Shown here piece by piece: positions 1 to 8,687 of a stretch of 64,000 nt of DNA. The stretch is from assembly GCA_034111085.1 (NCBI GenBank), contig JAWUXZ010000067.1:1-64000 (forward strand), written 5' to 3'. The position numbers were made by a program, and so were the translations under genes. This DNA comes from Dinoroseobacter sp034111085 (GTDB lineage Bacteria > Pseudomonadota > Alphaproteobacteria > Rhodobacterales > Rhodobacteraceae). How positions within the stretch are numbered: the stretch's first letter is position 1; every line of letters begins with the position of its first letter. Under the pieces are notes generated by a model. The model had not been told where the DNA came from, ran no database searches, and worked only from the letters and a program-made list of their open reading frames with translations.

Positions 1-758
1 ACATGGAACCCGCCCTCGCCGCGAATAATTTCGCCCGTCGTGCAGGCCCCGGCATCCGAGATCAGATAAACCGCCGTCCCGCCAACAGCCGCCAAGGTCG
101 CGTTCGAGCGTAACGGCGCGTTCGCCTCCGTGTGCCGGTAGGTCTTGCGCGCCCCGCCAATCGCGGCACCTGCGAGCGTCTTCATTGGTCCCGGTGAGAT
201 CGCGTTGACGCGGATCCCCTCAGGTCCAAGGTCGTTGGCCAGATAGCGCGTCGCGGCCTCAAGTGCTGCTTTTGCCACGCCCATCACGTTGTAGAACGGG
301 GTCACGCGGTTCGATCCGCCATAGGTCAGTGTCAAAACCGTCCCGCCCTCAGACATCATCGGATGCGCACGGCGCGTGACCTCGATCAGCGAGTAGCACG
401 AGATATCAAGCGAGTTTTTGAAGTTCGCGCGAGAGGTATCCAAAAACCGCCCGGTCAACTCGGCCTTGTCGGAGAACGCAATCGCATGGACGATGAAATC
501 GAGGCGATCCCAGCGGGTTTTCAGCGTCTCAAAAGCGGCGTCCAAAGACGCATCATTCGACACATCCACATCGACCAGAATATCAGACCCGAGCGAGGCT
601 GCCAAAGGCTCAACCCGTTTGCCGAACGCATCGCCTTGATACGAGAACGCCAACTCCGCGCCCGCTTCCGCGCAAGCTTTTGCAATACCCCACGCAATGG
701 AGCGCTCATTGGCGACACCCATCACGAGGCCGCGTTTTCCGCTTAGAACACCCGTCAT
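1..758 (-). CDS. fabI: Enoyl-ACP reductase (NADH), FabI type, C-terminus cut by window edge
   Basis: Reduces trans-2-enoyl-ACP in the last step of each fatty acid elongation cycle in the cytoplasm. About 252 codons are present; the C-terminal end lies outside the window. The short-chain dehydrogenase fold shows the FabI-type cofactor motif GVANERSIAWG near residues 15-25 and the catalytic Tyr-x6-Lys as YNVMGVAK near residues 156-163. The ATG at 758 follows a GGAGA ribosome-binding site. It lies 15 bases after fabB on the same strand, so fabA-fabB-fabI reads as one transcription unit. Confidence 0.93.
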   Translation of the reverse strand, partial: MTGVLSGKRGLVMGVANERSIAWGIAKACAEAGAELAFSYQGDAFGKRVEPLAASLGSDILVDVDVSNDASLDAAFETLKTRWDRLDFIVHAIAFSDKAELTGRFLDTSRANFKNSLDISCYSLIEVTRRAHPMMSEGGTVLTLTYGGSNRVTPFYNVMGVAKAALEAATRYLANDLGPEGIRVNAISPGPMKTLAGAAIGGARKTYRHTEANAPLRSNATLAAVGGTAVYLISDAGACTTGEIIRGEGGFH

Positions 759-773
759 GGGAACGTCTCCAAT

Positions 774-2003
774 CTAGTCTTTGAACTTCGACATCACCAG
801 CGTGGCATTGGTCCCACCAAAGCCAAACGAGTTCGACAGCACGCTGTCAAACTCCACACCGTCGCGCAACTCGGTCACGATCTCATCGGCGTTTATTGCT
901 GGATCGAGGGTGGTTATGTTGGCGCTGGCTGCGATAAAGCCCTTGTTCATCATGATTAGCGAATAGATCGCCTCATGTACGCCGGTTGCGCCCAACGAGT
1001 GTCCGGTCAGCGACTTGGTCGATGCCATTGGCGGGGTCTTGCCCTCGCCAAACACACGCCGGACCGCGTTTACCTCGGTGACGTCGCCCGCGGGTGTCGA
1101 GGTGCCGTGCGCGTTGATATAGTCGATCGTGCGCCCTTCAGGCAGTGTTGCCAGCGCCTGCTTCATCGAGCGCTCGCCGCCCTCGCCGGATGGGGCCACC
1201 ATGTCGTGGCCGTCGGATGTGGCGCCGTAGCCCGTGACTTCGCCGTAGATTTTCGCGCCGCGCGCTAAGGCGTGCTGCAATTCTTCCAGCACAACAACGC
1301 CGCCGCCGCCTGCGATGACGAACCCGTCGCGCGTGGCGTCAAAGGTCCGCGATGCGGTCTCTGGTGTGTCGTTATACTTCGAGGACATCGCGCCCATCGC
1401 ATCGAACAGACACGACAGCGTCCAGTCGATTTCCTCGCCGCCGCCAGCAAAAACGATGTCCTGCTTGCCGAACTGGATCAACTCGGTGCCGTTGCCGATG
1501 CAATGCGCCGAAGTCGAGCAGGCCGAGGTGATCGAGTAATTCACGCCCTTGATCTTGAACGGGGTCGCCAAGCAGGCCGAGTTCGTCGACGACATGCAGC
1601 GCGTCACCATGAACGGGCCCATCTTCTTCGGCGAGCCTTTGATTTTGACCGCCTCAAATGCCTGAAAGAAGTTTGAGGTTGATGGCCCGCCTGATCCGAC
1701 GACAAGACCAGTGCGTTCGTTCGACACATCGCTGTCTTCGAGACCGGAATCGGCAATCGCCTGCTCCATCGCGATGTAGTTGAACGCCGCACCCGGTCCC
1801 ATAAAGCGCAACTGGCGCTTGTCGATATTCTCGGCCAGATCGATTTTTGGGACGCCGTGGACTTGGCTGCGAAATCCGTTCTCGGCGTAGGTCTCGGAGA
1901 AGGTGATCCCCGATTTACCCGCACGCAAGCTGGCCTCAACCTCGGCAGGACTGTTGCCAATAGCCGATACAATTCCGATTCCTGTAATCACAACGCGGCG
2001 CAT
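774..2003 (-). CDS. fabB: Beta-ketoacyl-ACP synthase I
   Basis: A 409-residue condensing enzyme that elongates acyl-ACP with malonyl-ACP; FabB together with FabA supports unsaturated fatty acid synthesis. The thiolase fold carries the triad Cys162 (in SACSTSAH), His299 (in NAHGTSTP) and His335 (in LTGHSLGATG), and Lys330. I call it FabB rather than FabF because it sits directly between fabA and fabI and has the FabB-like N-terminus (MRRVVITGIGIVSAIGN). The length is normal. The gene starts 42 bases after the fabA stop. Confidence 0.93.
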   Translation of the reverse strand: MRRVVITGIGIVSAIGNSPAEVEASLRAGKSGITFSETYAENGFRSQVHGVPKIDLAENIDKRQLRFMGPGAAFNYIAMEQAIADSGLEDSDVSNERTGLVVGSGGPSTSNFFQAFEAVKIKGSPKKMGPFMVTRCMSSTNSACLATPFKIKGVNYSITSACSTSAHCIGNGTELIQFGKQDIVFAGGGEEIDWTLSCLFDAMGAMSSKYNDTPETASRTFDATRDGFVIAGGGGVVVLEELQHALARGAKIYGEVTGYGATSDGHDMVAPSGEGGERSMKQALATLPEGRTIDYINAHGTSTPAGDVTEVNAVRRVFGEGKTPPMASTKSLTGHSLGATGVHEAIYSLIMMNKGFIAASANITTLDPAINADEIVTELRDGVEFDSVLSNSFGFGGTNATLVMSKFKD

Positions 2004-2045
2004 GGGCGCTCTCCTTTTTGTCTGCTCGTATCTGCTCGTGTCGGC

Positions 2046-2555
2046 TTAGTTTTCGCTCAGCGCGACCTTCATATTTTTGACCATATAGATGACTTCGCCG
2101 TCGGCTTCGACGATCCCATCGGCCACACCCATCGTCAAGCGTCGCGTCTGAATGGCTTTGGTGAAATCAATCTTATAGGTCAGCATCTTGCGATCAGGCC
2201 GCACCATGCCGGTCAGTTTCACTTCGCCAACCCCAAGCGCATAACCACGCCCCAGCCAGCCGCGCCAGCCAAGGTTAAAGCCGGTCAGCTGCCACAGACC
2301 ATCAAGGCCAAGACAGCCCGGCATAATTGGGTTGCCGGGGAAGTGGCAGTCGAAAAACCACAGGTCCGGCGTGATATCAAACTCGGCACGGATATGGCCT
2401 TTGCCATGTTCGCCGCCATCGCCGGACACTTCGGTGATCCGGTCCATCATCAGCATTGGCGGGGCAGGTAACTGGGCGTTTCCGGGGCCAAATAACTCGC
2501 CTCGGGCGCATTTCAGCAGCCCTTCCTTGTCAAATGAGGTTGGATACTGGGTCAT
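2046..2555 (-). CDS. fabA: 3-hydroxydecanoyl-ACP dehydratase/isomerase
   Basis: A 169-residue hot-dog-fold enzyme. It dehydrates 3-hydroxydecanoyl-ACP and isomerises trans-2- to cis-3-decenoyl-ACP, the branch point to unsaturated fatty acids. The active-site helix region DCHFPGNPIMPGCLGLDG places His71 and Asp85, the catalytic pair of the family. I chose the ATG at 2555 over an upstream in-frame start at 2672 because it has a GGGAGA ribosome-binding site and gives the usual length of about 170 residues. It is the first gene of a fabA-fabB-fabI unit and is divergent from irr. Confidence 0.95.
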   Translation of the reverse strand: MTQYPTSFDKEGLLKCARGELFGPGNAQLPAPPMLMMDRITEVSGDGGEHGKGHIRAEFDITPDLWFFDCHFPGNPIMPGCLGLDGLWQLTGFNLGWRGWLGRGYALGVGEVKLTGMVRPDRKMLTYKIDFTKAIQTRRLTMGVADGIVEADGEVIYMVKNMKVALSEN

Positions 2556-2728
2556 GCGGAGCGTTCTCCCAAAGGCACTATCTATGGTTGCGTCAGGTGT
2601 ATCACCGCAGCTTGTCGGGTGACAAGGGCAGGCAAAACGCGCCCCACCACCCGTGTTGCGAACGATTTGCAATTGAAATTGACGGCTGAGACGTCATATA
2701 CAGGGGAAGGTACACAAGGATTCCGTCC

Positions 2729-3145
2729 ATGATGCTTGAGAAGACCCAACGCAGCACAGAGTGGCTGATCAATGCCGGGGTTCGTCCTACGCGTCAGCGC
2801 GTTGCTTTGGGCTCGCTTTTGGTGGGCGACGGCAAGGCCCGGCATGTCACCGCCGAGAGCTTGTATGACGCGTCGATCCAGACGGGCGAGCGCGTTTCGC
2901 TTGCCACAGTCTACAACACGCTGCGCGCATTCTGCGAGGCGGGTCTGATCCAAGAGATCACCGTCGATGGATCAAAAAGCTATTTCGACACCCGCATGGA
3001 CGATCATCCGCATTTCTACTGGGAAGAGGATGGCCGGCTGACCGACGCACCTGCTGAGGCGCTCGAAATCTCCAGCCTGCCAACGCCGCCTGAGGGCATG
3101 GAAGTGTCGAAGGTCGATGTGGTGATCCGAATTCGCAAAATCTAG
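2729..3145 (+). CDS. irr: Fur-family iron response regulator, Irr type
   Basis: A 138-residue winged-helix regulator of the Fur superfamily. Residues 20-80 match the Fur DNA-binding domain (GVRPTRQRVALGSLL, then TVYNTLRAFCEAGLIQEI). The C-terminal half has the DDHPHFYWEEDG stretch typical of alphaproteobacterial Irr, a region linked to haem sensing in this family. It is divergent from fabA with a 173-base gap that probably holds both promoters. Two adjacent ATG codons (2729 and 2732) could each start it, preceded by AAGGA. It overlaps the convergent oxidoreductase gene by four bases. Irr rather than Fur, Mur or Zur is inferred from this motif and the fabA linkage. Confidence 0.85.
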   Translation: MMLEKTQRSTEWLINAGVRPTRQRVALGSLLVGDGKARHVTAESLYDASIQTGERVSLATVYNTLRAFCEAGLIQEITVDGSKSYFDTRMDDHPHFYWEEDGRLTDAPAEALEISSLPTPPEGMEVSKVDVVIRIRKI

Positions 3146-4173
3146 GCAGTTTTCGCCTTCAGTCTGATCTTTGCGCCTTTCTTGGCCGACGCATAAATTG
3201 CGCCCTCAATCTCAAGCACTTCCAGATACTCGCGCGCCGTGTTCTCAAACGCGCGCCCGCCTTGCATTGCTGCGAGCACATGGCCTTGCAGCGCATAGAC
3301 GCAATCGCCTGCAAAGCCCTGATAGGACCGGGCTGCCAGCAATGTATCGGTCTCAAACTGCCCAAAACGGCGCAGCTTTACTGATCCATCGCCCGCCAGA
3401 GTGATCGTGCCTTCGGTTCCCTCGACCCAACACTCGCCAAAAGTCAGGCGCGGATTTTCTGTGGCGTGATCCAGGTGGCGGTTGCCGTCAAAGACCGCGC
3501 GCACGGGTTGACCGTCGCGGACATGATCGAAAATTACGATCCCCGCATCCTCGCCTTTAATCACCGAATTCATCTGGCGCAGTTCGGCATAGACCGCACG
3601 CGGGCGCCCAAGCAGGTAACGGAAGGTATCAACCCAATGCACACCCGTCTCGCGGATCAGCAGGCGGTCCATTTCGCGGAACGCAGGCTGGCGGTCGGCA
3701 TAGGCGTCAGGGCCTTGGCCATCGCCAGTGCGAAAGCGGAAACTGATTTGGTGCAGGTCACCAACGCGGCCCGCATCAAGGGCGGCTTTGATCGTGCGGT
3801 ACCAAGGTTGCCAACGGAAGTTCTCGTGGATGATCAACGGGATGCCCGCCGCTTCGGCCTCGGCCGTGATCGCACCGGCTTCAGCGCTGCTTGTGCAAAA
3901 CGGCTTCTGGCAGATGATTGCTTTTACGCCCGCCGCAAGTGCTGTGCGTATCGCCGCAGCCTGCGCTGCAGGTGGCACGATCAAATCCAGCAGGTCGGGC
4001 TTCGTCGTTTCCAGCATTGTTTCCAGATCGCTAAAGCCCGGCGCGCCAATGTTTTCCACCCGGCGTGGGTCAATATCGGCAACGCCCACAAGCTCGGCCT
4101 CGGCCAGCCGCCGCCAGCCGTCGATATGGAAATGCGCGAAATATCCAGCGCCAAGGCAGGCAACCCGTATCAT
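3142..4173 (-). CDS. Gfo/Idh/MocA family NAD(P)-dependent oxidoreductase
   Basis: A 343-residue protein with an N-terminal Rossmann domain (CLGAGYFAHFHIDGW, residues 6-20) followed by VADIDPRR. The family EKP motif appears as CQKP, with Lys90 and Pro91. The second conserved segment, GVHWVDTFRYLLG near residue 178, carries the usual His-x3-Asp-like arrangement. The family oxidises sugars, inositols or related polyols, and the exact substrate cannot be read here. Its start overlaps the stop of the upstream dehydrogenase gene by four bases, so the two are co-transcribed and probably act on consecutive intermediates. Confidence 0.85.
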   Translation of the reverse strand: MIRVACLGAGYFAHFHIDGWRRLAEAELVGVADIDPRRVENIGAPGFSDLETMLETTKPDLLDLIVPPAAQAAAIRTALAAGVKAIICQKPFCTSSAEAGAITAEAEAAGIPLIIHENFRWQPWYRTIKAALDAGRVGDLHQISFRFRTGDGQGPDAYADRQPAFREMDRLLIRETGVHWVDTFRYLLGRPRAVYAELRQMNSVIKGEDAGIVIFDHVRDGQPVRAVFDGNRHLDHATENPRLTFGECWVEGTEGTITLAGDGSVKLRRFGQFETDTLLAARSYQGFAGDCVYALQGHVLAAMQGGRAFENTAREYLEVLEIEGAIYASAKKGAKIRLKAKTA

Positions 4174-5240
4174 CCCAATGCAGCCTCAATTGCAGCGCCA
4201 ACTTGGACGGTTGTTGCTGTGCCGCCCATGTCGCCTGTTAATACCGATCCGTCCTTCAGCACCGTCTCGACAGCGTCGCGCAAGCGCGCGCCGTCGCTGA
4301 TCAAAGCCGAGTGGCTGTGCTTATGGCCCAACCATTCCAGCATCATCGCTGCCGATAGGATCATCGCAACCGGGTTCGCTTTGCCTTGGCCGGCAATGTC
4401 AGGCGCTGTGCCGTGACACGGCTGGAAGACCGCATGATCGTCGCCAATATCAGCCGAGGGTGCCAGACCAAGCCCGCCCATCAGGCCCGCGCCCAGATCC
4501 GACAGAATATCGCCGAACATGTTTTCTGTGACCATCACATCGAACCGCTCAGGCTGCGTGACCATCCATAACGCGGTGGCATCGACATAGGCATGGTTGG
4601 CCTCAAGATCGGGATGCTTTGCCGCCTCGGCGTCGAAAATTTCGCGGAAAAACGCAAAGGCGCGAAAGACGTTGGCCTTATCCACGCATGTCACAAGGCC
4701 CGGACCTTGGCCGGCTTGCTTACGCTGACGCGCGAGCTCAAACGCAAATTTAAACAGCTTTTCGGAGGTCTTGCGCGTGATGCGCAGCGTTTCTTCGGCC
4801 ATATCTTCGGTCACATGACCTTTGGAATGAAACAGCCCCTCTGTGCTTTCGCGGATCAACACAAAATCGAGGTGCTCGACGCCCGCAAGTGGGCTCGGAA
4901 TACCAGGGGCGACACGCACAGGCCGCACGCCCGCATACAGATCAAGGATCTTGCGCAGATCAATTTGCGGCGCAATCTCGGTGCCATCAGGGTAGCGGAT
5001 CGACGGCAGACCCATTGCCGAAAGCAAAATTGCATCTGCTGCGCGCGCAGCCTCGACGGATGCCACAGGCAATGCTTCGCCGGTCTTCGCGTAATGGCCG
5101 GCACCCGCAGGCAGAACATTGTAGGTCAGCCCGTAGGTCGGGGCAGCATGCGCCAGGCGGTCCAAAATCCGCAAAGTGGGCGACATAATCTCGCCGCCAA
5201 TTCCGTCGCCCTCAAATACGGCAATGGAAAAATCGGTCAT
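4170..5240 (-). CDS. Isocitrate/isopropylmalate dehydrogenase family protein
   Basis: A 356-residue metal- and NAD(P)-dependent beta-decarboxylating dehydrogenase. It starts with the typical FEGDGIGGEIM segment. The family signature lies around residues 235-265 (NMFGDILSDLGAGLMGGLG), and RESTEGLFHSKG is present near residue 135. Neither leuC/leuD nor TCA genes lie nearby. The operon partner is a Gfo/Idh/MocA oxidoreductase, so a catabolic role such as a tartrate- or malate-like dehydrogenase is more likely than leucine synthesis. That role is inferred from context. It is divergent from the metallo-hydrolase gene at 5365. Confidence 0.82.
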   Translation of the reverse strand: MTDFSIAVFEGDGIGGEIMSPTLRILDRLAHAAPTYGLTYNVLPAGAGHYAKTGEALPVASVEAARAADAILLSAMGLPSIRYPDGTEIAPQIDLRKILDLYAGVRPVRVAPGIPSPLAGVEHLDFVLIRESTEGLFHSKGHVTEDMAEETLRITRKTSEKLFKFAFELARQRKQAGQGPGLVTCVDKANVFRAFAFFREIFDAEAAKHPDLEANHAYVDATALWMVTQPERFDVMVTENMFGDILSDLGAGLMGGLGLAPSADIGDDHAVFQPCHGTAPDIAGQGKANPVAMILSAAMMLEWLGHKHSHSALISDGARLRDAVETVLKDGSVLTGDMGGTATTVQVGAAIEAALG

Positions 5241-5364
5241 TTACGCCCCCATACTCCCGCACAATTTGTGCGCTGATTAACTTACTCGAACATCCTGTAG
5301 TCACAAGCTTTGCTTTGCCGAAAAAAACAGCGTTTCATGAGGTCAATTGTAGCAGGAGAAGCAG

Positions 5365-6165
5365 ATGTCAAACGCTTGGGAAGTTTTTGCCGTTAGGTAT
5401 GCAGACCGCAACGCACGCACGCGCGCCGACAGCTTCATGTTTGACGCCGCACATGACGCACCTCACGCAATGGACTATTTCATGTGGGTGCTGCGGCGCG
5501 CAGGCGAGGTGATCCTTGTCGATACCGGATATGACAATGCCGAGGCCGCGCGCCGCGACCGTCCAATTCTGATGGAGCCGGGCGAGGCTTTGCGCCCCTT
5601 GGGTCTGCGCCCTGAAGATATCACCACCCTTATTGTTACGCACTTGCAGTACGAGCACTCGGGCGGGCTGCACCGGTTTCCGACTGCGACGCTGCACATG
5701 CAAGCCGCCGAGATGGCCTACGCGACCGGGCCCTGCATGTGTCATGACACCCTCAAAATGCCCTACACCGCCGATCATATTTGCGAGGCGGTCAAGCGGC
5801 TTTATCAGGGCAAAATGGTCTTCTACGAGGGCGAAGGCGAGGTGGCTGAGGGCGTCACCGTCCACTGCATCGGCGGTCATGCGCGCGGGCTGCAAGCCGT
5901 CCGTGTGCGCACCGCTGCTGGGTGGCTATGCCTCGCGTCGGATGCCGCGCATTACTACGAGAACTTCCTTGCCCGAAAACCCTTTCCCATCGTGGTTGAT
6001 CTGCAAGACATGCTTGACGGGTTCGAGACGCTTCATAAGCTGGCCTCAGCGCCTGAATTGATCGTGCCCGGACATGATCCCTTGGTGCGCGCAATGTTCC
6101 CGGTCGAAGCTAGCGGTCTGATCCGCCTCGACCAAGGCCCAACGCGTGCGCTTCCCAGTTACTAG
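5365..6165 (+). CDS. Metallo-beta-lactamase-fold hydrolase, N-acyl homoserine lactonase-like
   Basis: A 266-residue protein with the overall layout of COG0491 lactonase-like enzymes. The first metal motif reads HLQYEH (residues 93-98), whereas the family pattern is H-x-H-x-D-H, so Gln95 and Glu97 replace a His and an Asp. Later ligands look intact: GGHARG, ASDAAHYY and VPGHDP. The ATG at 5365 follows AGGAG. It may open a lactone or ester in the surrounding catabolic set, but the altered motif makes activity and metal content uncertain. It overlaps the convergent ligase gene by four bases. Confidence 0.75.
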   Translation: MSNAWEVFAVRYADRNARTRADSFMFDAAHDAPHAMDYFMWVLRRAGEVILVDTGYDNAEAARRDRPILMEPGEALRPLGLRPEDITTLIVTHLQYEHSGGLHRFPTATLHMQAAEMAYATGPCMCHDTLKMPYTADHICEAVKRLYQGKMVFYEGEGEVAEGVTVHCIGGHARGLQAVRVRTAAGWLCLASDAAHYYENFLARKPFPIVVDLQDMLDGFETLHKLASAPELIVPGHDPLVRAMFPVEASGLIRLDQGPTRALPSY

Positions 6166-7667
6166 TCACCCTTCAAAAGTGCTCTCAATTCGGTCTTCAG
6201 CACCTTGCCATAATTATTCTTCGGCAATTCCGGCAGGGCGCGATACGCTTTAGGCCGCTTGAAGCGTGCGATGTTATCGCGGCAATGGGCGTCTAGTGCG
6301 GCCTGATCCAGCCCGTCTTTCGCCACGACAAATGCGACGACAATTTCGCCCCAGTCCGCGTCCTGCTGGCCGACTACGGCGACTTCTTGAACGCTCGGAT
6401 GGGTCAGCAAAACCTCCTCCACTTCGCGCGGATAGATGTTCGAGCCGCCCGAGATGATTAGGTCTTTCGACCGGTCCGTCAGCGTCAAATACCCATCCGC
6501 GTCCAAGCTGCCGACATCGCCCGTCATCAACCAGCCATCCAGCAAGGTCTTCGCCGTGGCTTCCGGGTTTTCCCAATATCCCGGCATCACCATCGCGCCG
6601 CGCACCATGATCTCGCCGATCTCGCCCGGTGCTAAGGACGCGCCATCTGCGCCACAGGTCGCAATTTCCACGGCCGCCTGCGCGCGCCCGACCGACCCAA
6701 GGCGTTCGCGCCATCTGGGATGGGTGCGATCTGCCACATCCGCCCGCGACAGCACTGAGATCCCCATCGGGCATTCGCCTTGGCCGTAGATCTGCACAAA
6801 TTTGGGCCCGAACCAGTCCACCGCATCGATAATGTCGGCGCTATACATCGGCCCGCCCGCATAGATGATCGTGCGCACGCCGACCGCTTTGTCATCCTTG
6901 GCCGCAGCCACATCAGTAAAGCGCCGCACCATCGTCGGGGCCATAAAAACCGAGAGCGGGCCGCAGGATTGTGCCAGCGCCAAGACTTCAGCTGCATCGA
7001 ACCCGCCCGAGGTCGGGAAGACATGGCGCGTGCCCCTCAAGACATGCACCATATTATAGATGCCCGCCGCGTGGCTGATTGGGGCGGCGTAAAGCACGCC
7101 GTCTTCGGCATTTACCGCGTCCACCTCGGCGATGTAATTCAGGCTCATTGCCTGCAGCATGCCGTAGGTTATGCGCACGCCTTTGGGCCGCCCAGTGGTG
7201 CCAGAGGTGTAGAACAGCCATGCCAAATCACTGGCCTCTCGGTGGACGAGAGGGGCAGGGGGCGCTTGCGTCATTAAGGTAAACGCGTCTGCGTTAAGGT
7301 TAATCAGCGGGATGTTGGTTAGCTTCGCCAGATCACCTTCAACGTCTGAGGTCACAAAAGCCATCGTCGCGCCGGCGTCCTCCAAGATAAACGCCGCCTC
7401 GCGGGGGTGTAGCTTTGCATTGATCGGCACGATCACGCCGCCGGTCCGCCAGATTCCGTACCAAGCGATCAAGTATTCCGGCACGTTCTTGGCAAATACC
7501 GCCACACGGTCGCCGGGCTGAATGCCTTGCGCCACCAGGGCACCGCCAACAGCAGCAGCCTTGGCCTGAAAAGCTGCATAATTCTCGACGGTTTGCGCCC
7601 CGAGACACAAGGCAGGCGCGTCCCCTTGCAATGCTGCAATCCGCTCCAGCCAAATCGCAAAATTCAT
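6162..7667 (-). CDS. AMP-dependent acyl-CoA synthetase/ligase
   Basis: A 501-residue class I adenylate-forming enzyme that activates a carboxylic acid as acyl-AMP and transfers it to CoA. Visible motifs are the phosphate loop YTSGTTGRPKG near residue 155, YGQGECPMG near 295, the hinge segment TGDVGSLDADGY near 387, DRSKDLIISGGSNIYPREVE near 405, and the C-terminal lysine region PKNNYGKVLK. The substrate acid cannot be named; the nearby hydrolases and dehydrogenases suggest a catabolic one. It is transcribed alone and divergent from the amidohydrolase at 7744. Confidence 0.85.
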   Translation of the reverse strand: MNFAIWLERIAALQGDAPALCLGAQTVENYAAFQAKAAAVGGALVAQGIQPGDRVAVFAKNVPEYLIAWYGIWRTGGVIVPINAKLHPREAAFILEDAGATMAFVTSDVEGDLAKLTNIPLINLNADAFTLMTQAPPAPLVHREASDLAWLFYTSGTTGRPKGVRITYGMLQAMSLNYIAEVDAVNAEDGVLYAAPISHAAGIYNMVHVLRGTRHVFPTSGGFDAAEVLALAQSCGPLSVFMAPTMVRRFTDVAAAKDDKAVGVRTIIYAGGPMYSADIIDAVDWFGPKFVQIYGQGECPMGISVLSRADVADRTHPRWRERLGSVGRAQAAVEIATCGADGASLAPGEIGEIMVRGAMVMPGYWENPEATAKTLLDGWLMTGDVGSLDADGYLTLTDRSKDLIISGGSNIYPREVEEVLLTHPSVQEVAVVGQQDADWGEIVVAFVVAKDGLDQAALDAHCRDNIARFKRPKAYRALPELPKNNYGKVLKTELRALLKGD

Positions 7668-7743
7668 GCCCGCCCCCTGATCTGTTTACCAACAGTGCAA
7701 CGCGCGGTAGGTCTGTCAAGCCAAGACCGTTACAGGATAAGAA

Positions 7744-8616
7744 ATGAGCCTTCCCCAAGCCGCTGCCCCCGTCGCCACGCCCACAGCCCCCAGCGCCGCG
7801 CTGCCAGAGCACGCCTGCGACGCCCATGTTCATATGGTTGCCGACGACTTTCCACTTTGGGAGGGCCGCGTCGAAGACCCCGCGCCGGGTGGTCTGACTG
7901 ATTGGCTCGACCGGTTTGAGTTGCATATGAAAACCCTCGGTCTTAGCCGCGCCGTCATCGTCCATTCGATCCTCTACGGCGCTGATAACGCAGTGACAAA
8001 AGCTGCCGTTGCGGGTCTTGGGACCCACCGCGCGCGCGGGATCGGGCTGGTCACAGACAATGCGACCGAGCGCGATCTGGATGATTTGGCCGAGGCAGGT
8101 ATTGTCGGTGTACGCCTGAACTATGTCCATGGCGGGGTGCTAAGCTGGGACGGGGTCAAGCGCATCGCACCAATGCTGAAAGACCGCGAGATGCATGTCC
8201 AAATGCTGCTGCATACCCACAAACACATGATCGAATTAGCTGATGATATGGCCGCGCTACCGGTTCCGGTTGTGCTTGACCATATCGGCTGGCCCGATCT
8301 TGCGTTAACCACAAACGACCAAGGGTTTCAGACCATGAGGCGCCTGCTTGGCGACGGACATATCGCGGTCAAACTCTCCGGCCTCTACCGTCTTTGTCCT
8401 GCGCCCTACACCCAAGCCGCGCCCTTCATTGAAACCCTCGTTGGTGCCAATCCAGACGCCTGCTTGTGGGGGTCCGACTGGCCGCACCTGATGCTCGCAG
8501 ATGCCGCACAACCCGATGCGGGTGTTTTGCTTAACGCCTTCCTCGACGTCGTCACCGCGCAAGCCCACCGCCAGGCAATCTTCACTGACACACCCGCGCG
8601 CCTCTACGGGTTCTAA
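7744..8616 (+). CDS. Amidohydrolase-family TIM-barrel metal hydrolase
   Basis: A 290-residue protein of the amidohydrolase 2 family. The N-terminal metal motif is ACDAHVHMVAD (His-x-His near residues 29-31). A strand-end histidine sits in LLHTHKHM, another in VVLDHIGWPD, and the terminal aspartate in LWGSDWPHL. This arrangement resembles 2-pyrone-4,6-dicarboxylate lactonase and related aromatic-ring-cleavage lactonases, but I cannot separate these by eye. The ATG at 7744 follows AGGA. Proximity to the acyl-CoA ligase suggests a shared catabolic route. Confidence 0.75.
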   Translation: MSLPQAAAPVATPTAPSAALPEHACDAHVHMVADDFPLWEGRVEDPAPGGLTDWLDRFELHMKTLGLSRAVIVHSILYGADNAVTKAAVAGLGTHRARGIGLVTDNATERDLDDLAEAGIVGVRLNYVHGGVLSWDGVKRIAPMLKDREMHVQMLLHTHKHMIELADDMAALPVPVVLDHIGWPDLALTTNDQGFQTMRRLLGDGHIAVKLSGLYRLCPAPYTQAAPFIETLVGANPDACLWGSDWPHLMLADAAQPDAGVLLNAFLDVVTAQAHRQAIFTDTPARLYGF

Positions 8617-8687
8617 ATGTGCATGCGCGCACATTCACCTTTAGCGCAATCGAGATTAGGCAGGCCTTAACCGCTAAGGAATGCTAG

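Noticed and set aside
3466..4416. A 316-codon plus-strand frame
   Set aside because: It is the complement of the Gfo/Idh/MocA and dehydrogenase genes and has no protein-like domain or ribosome-binding site.
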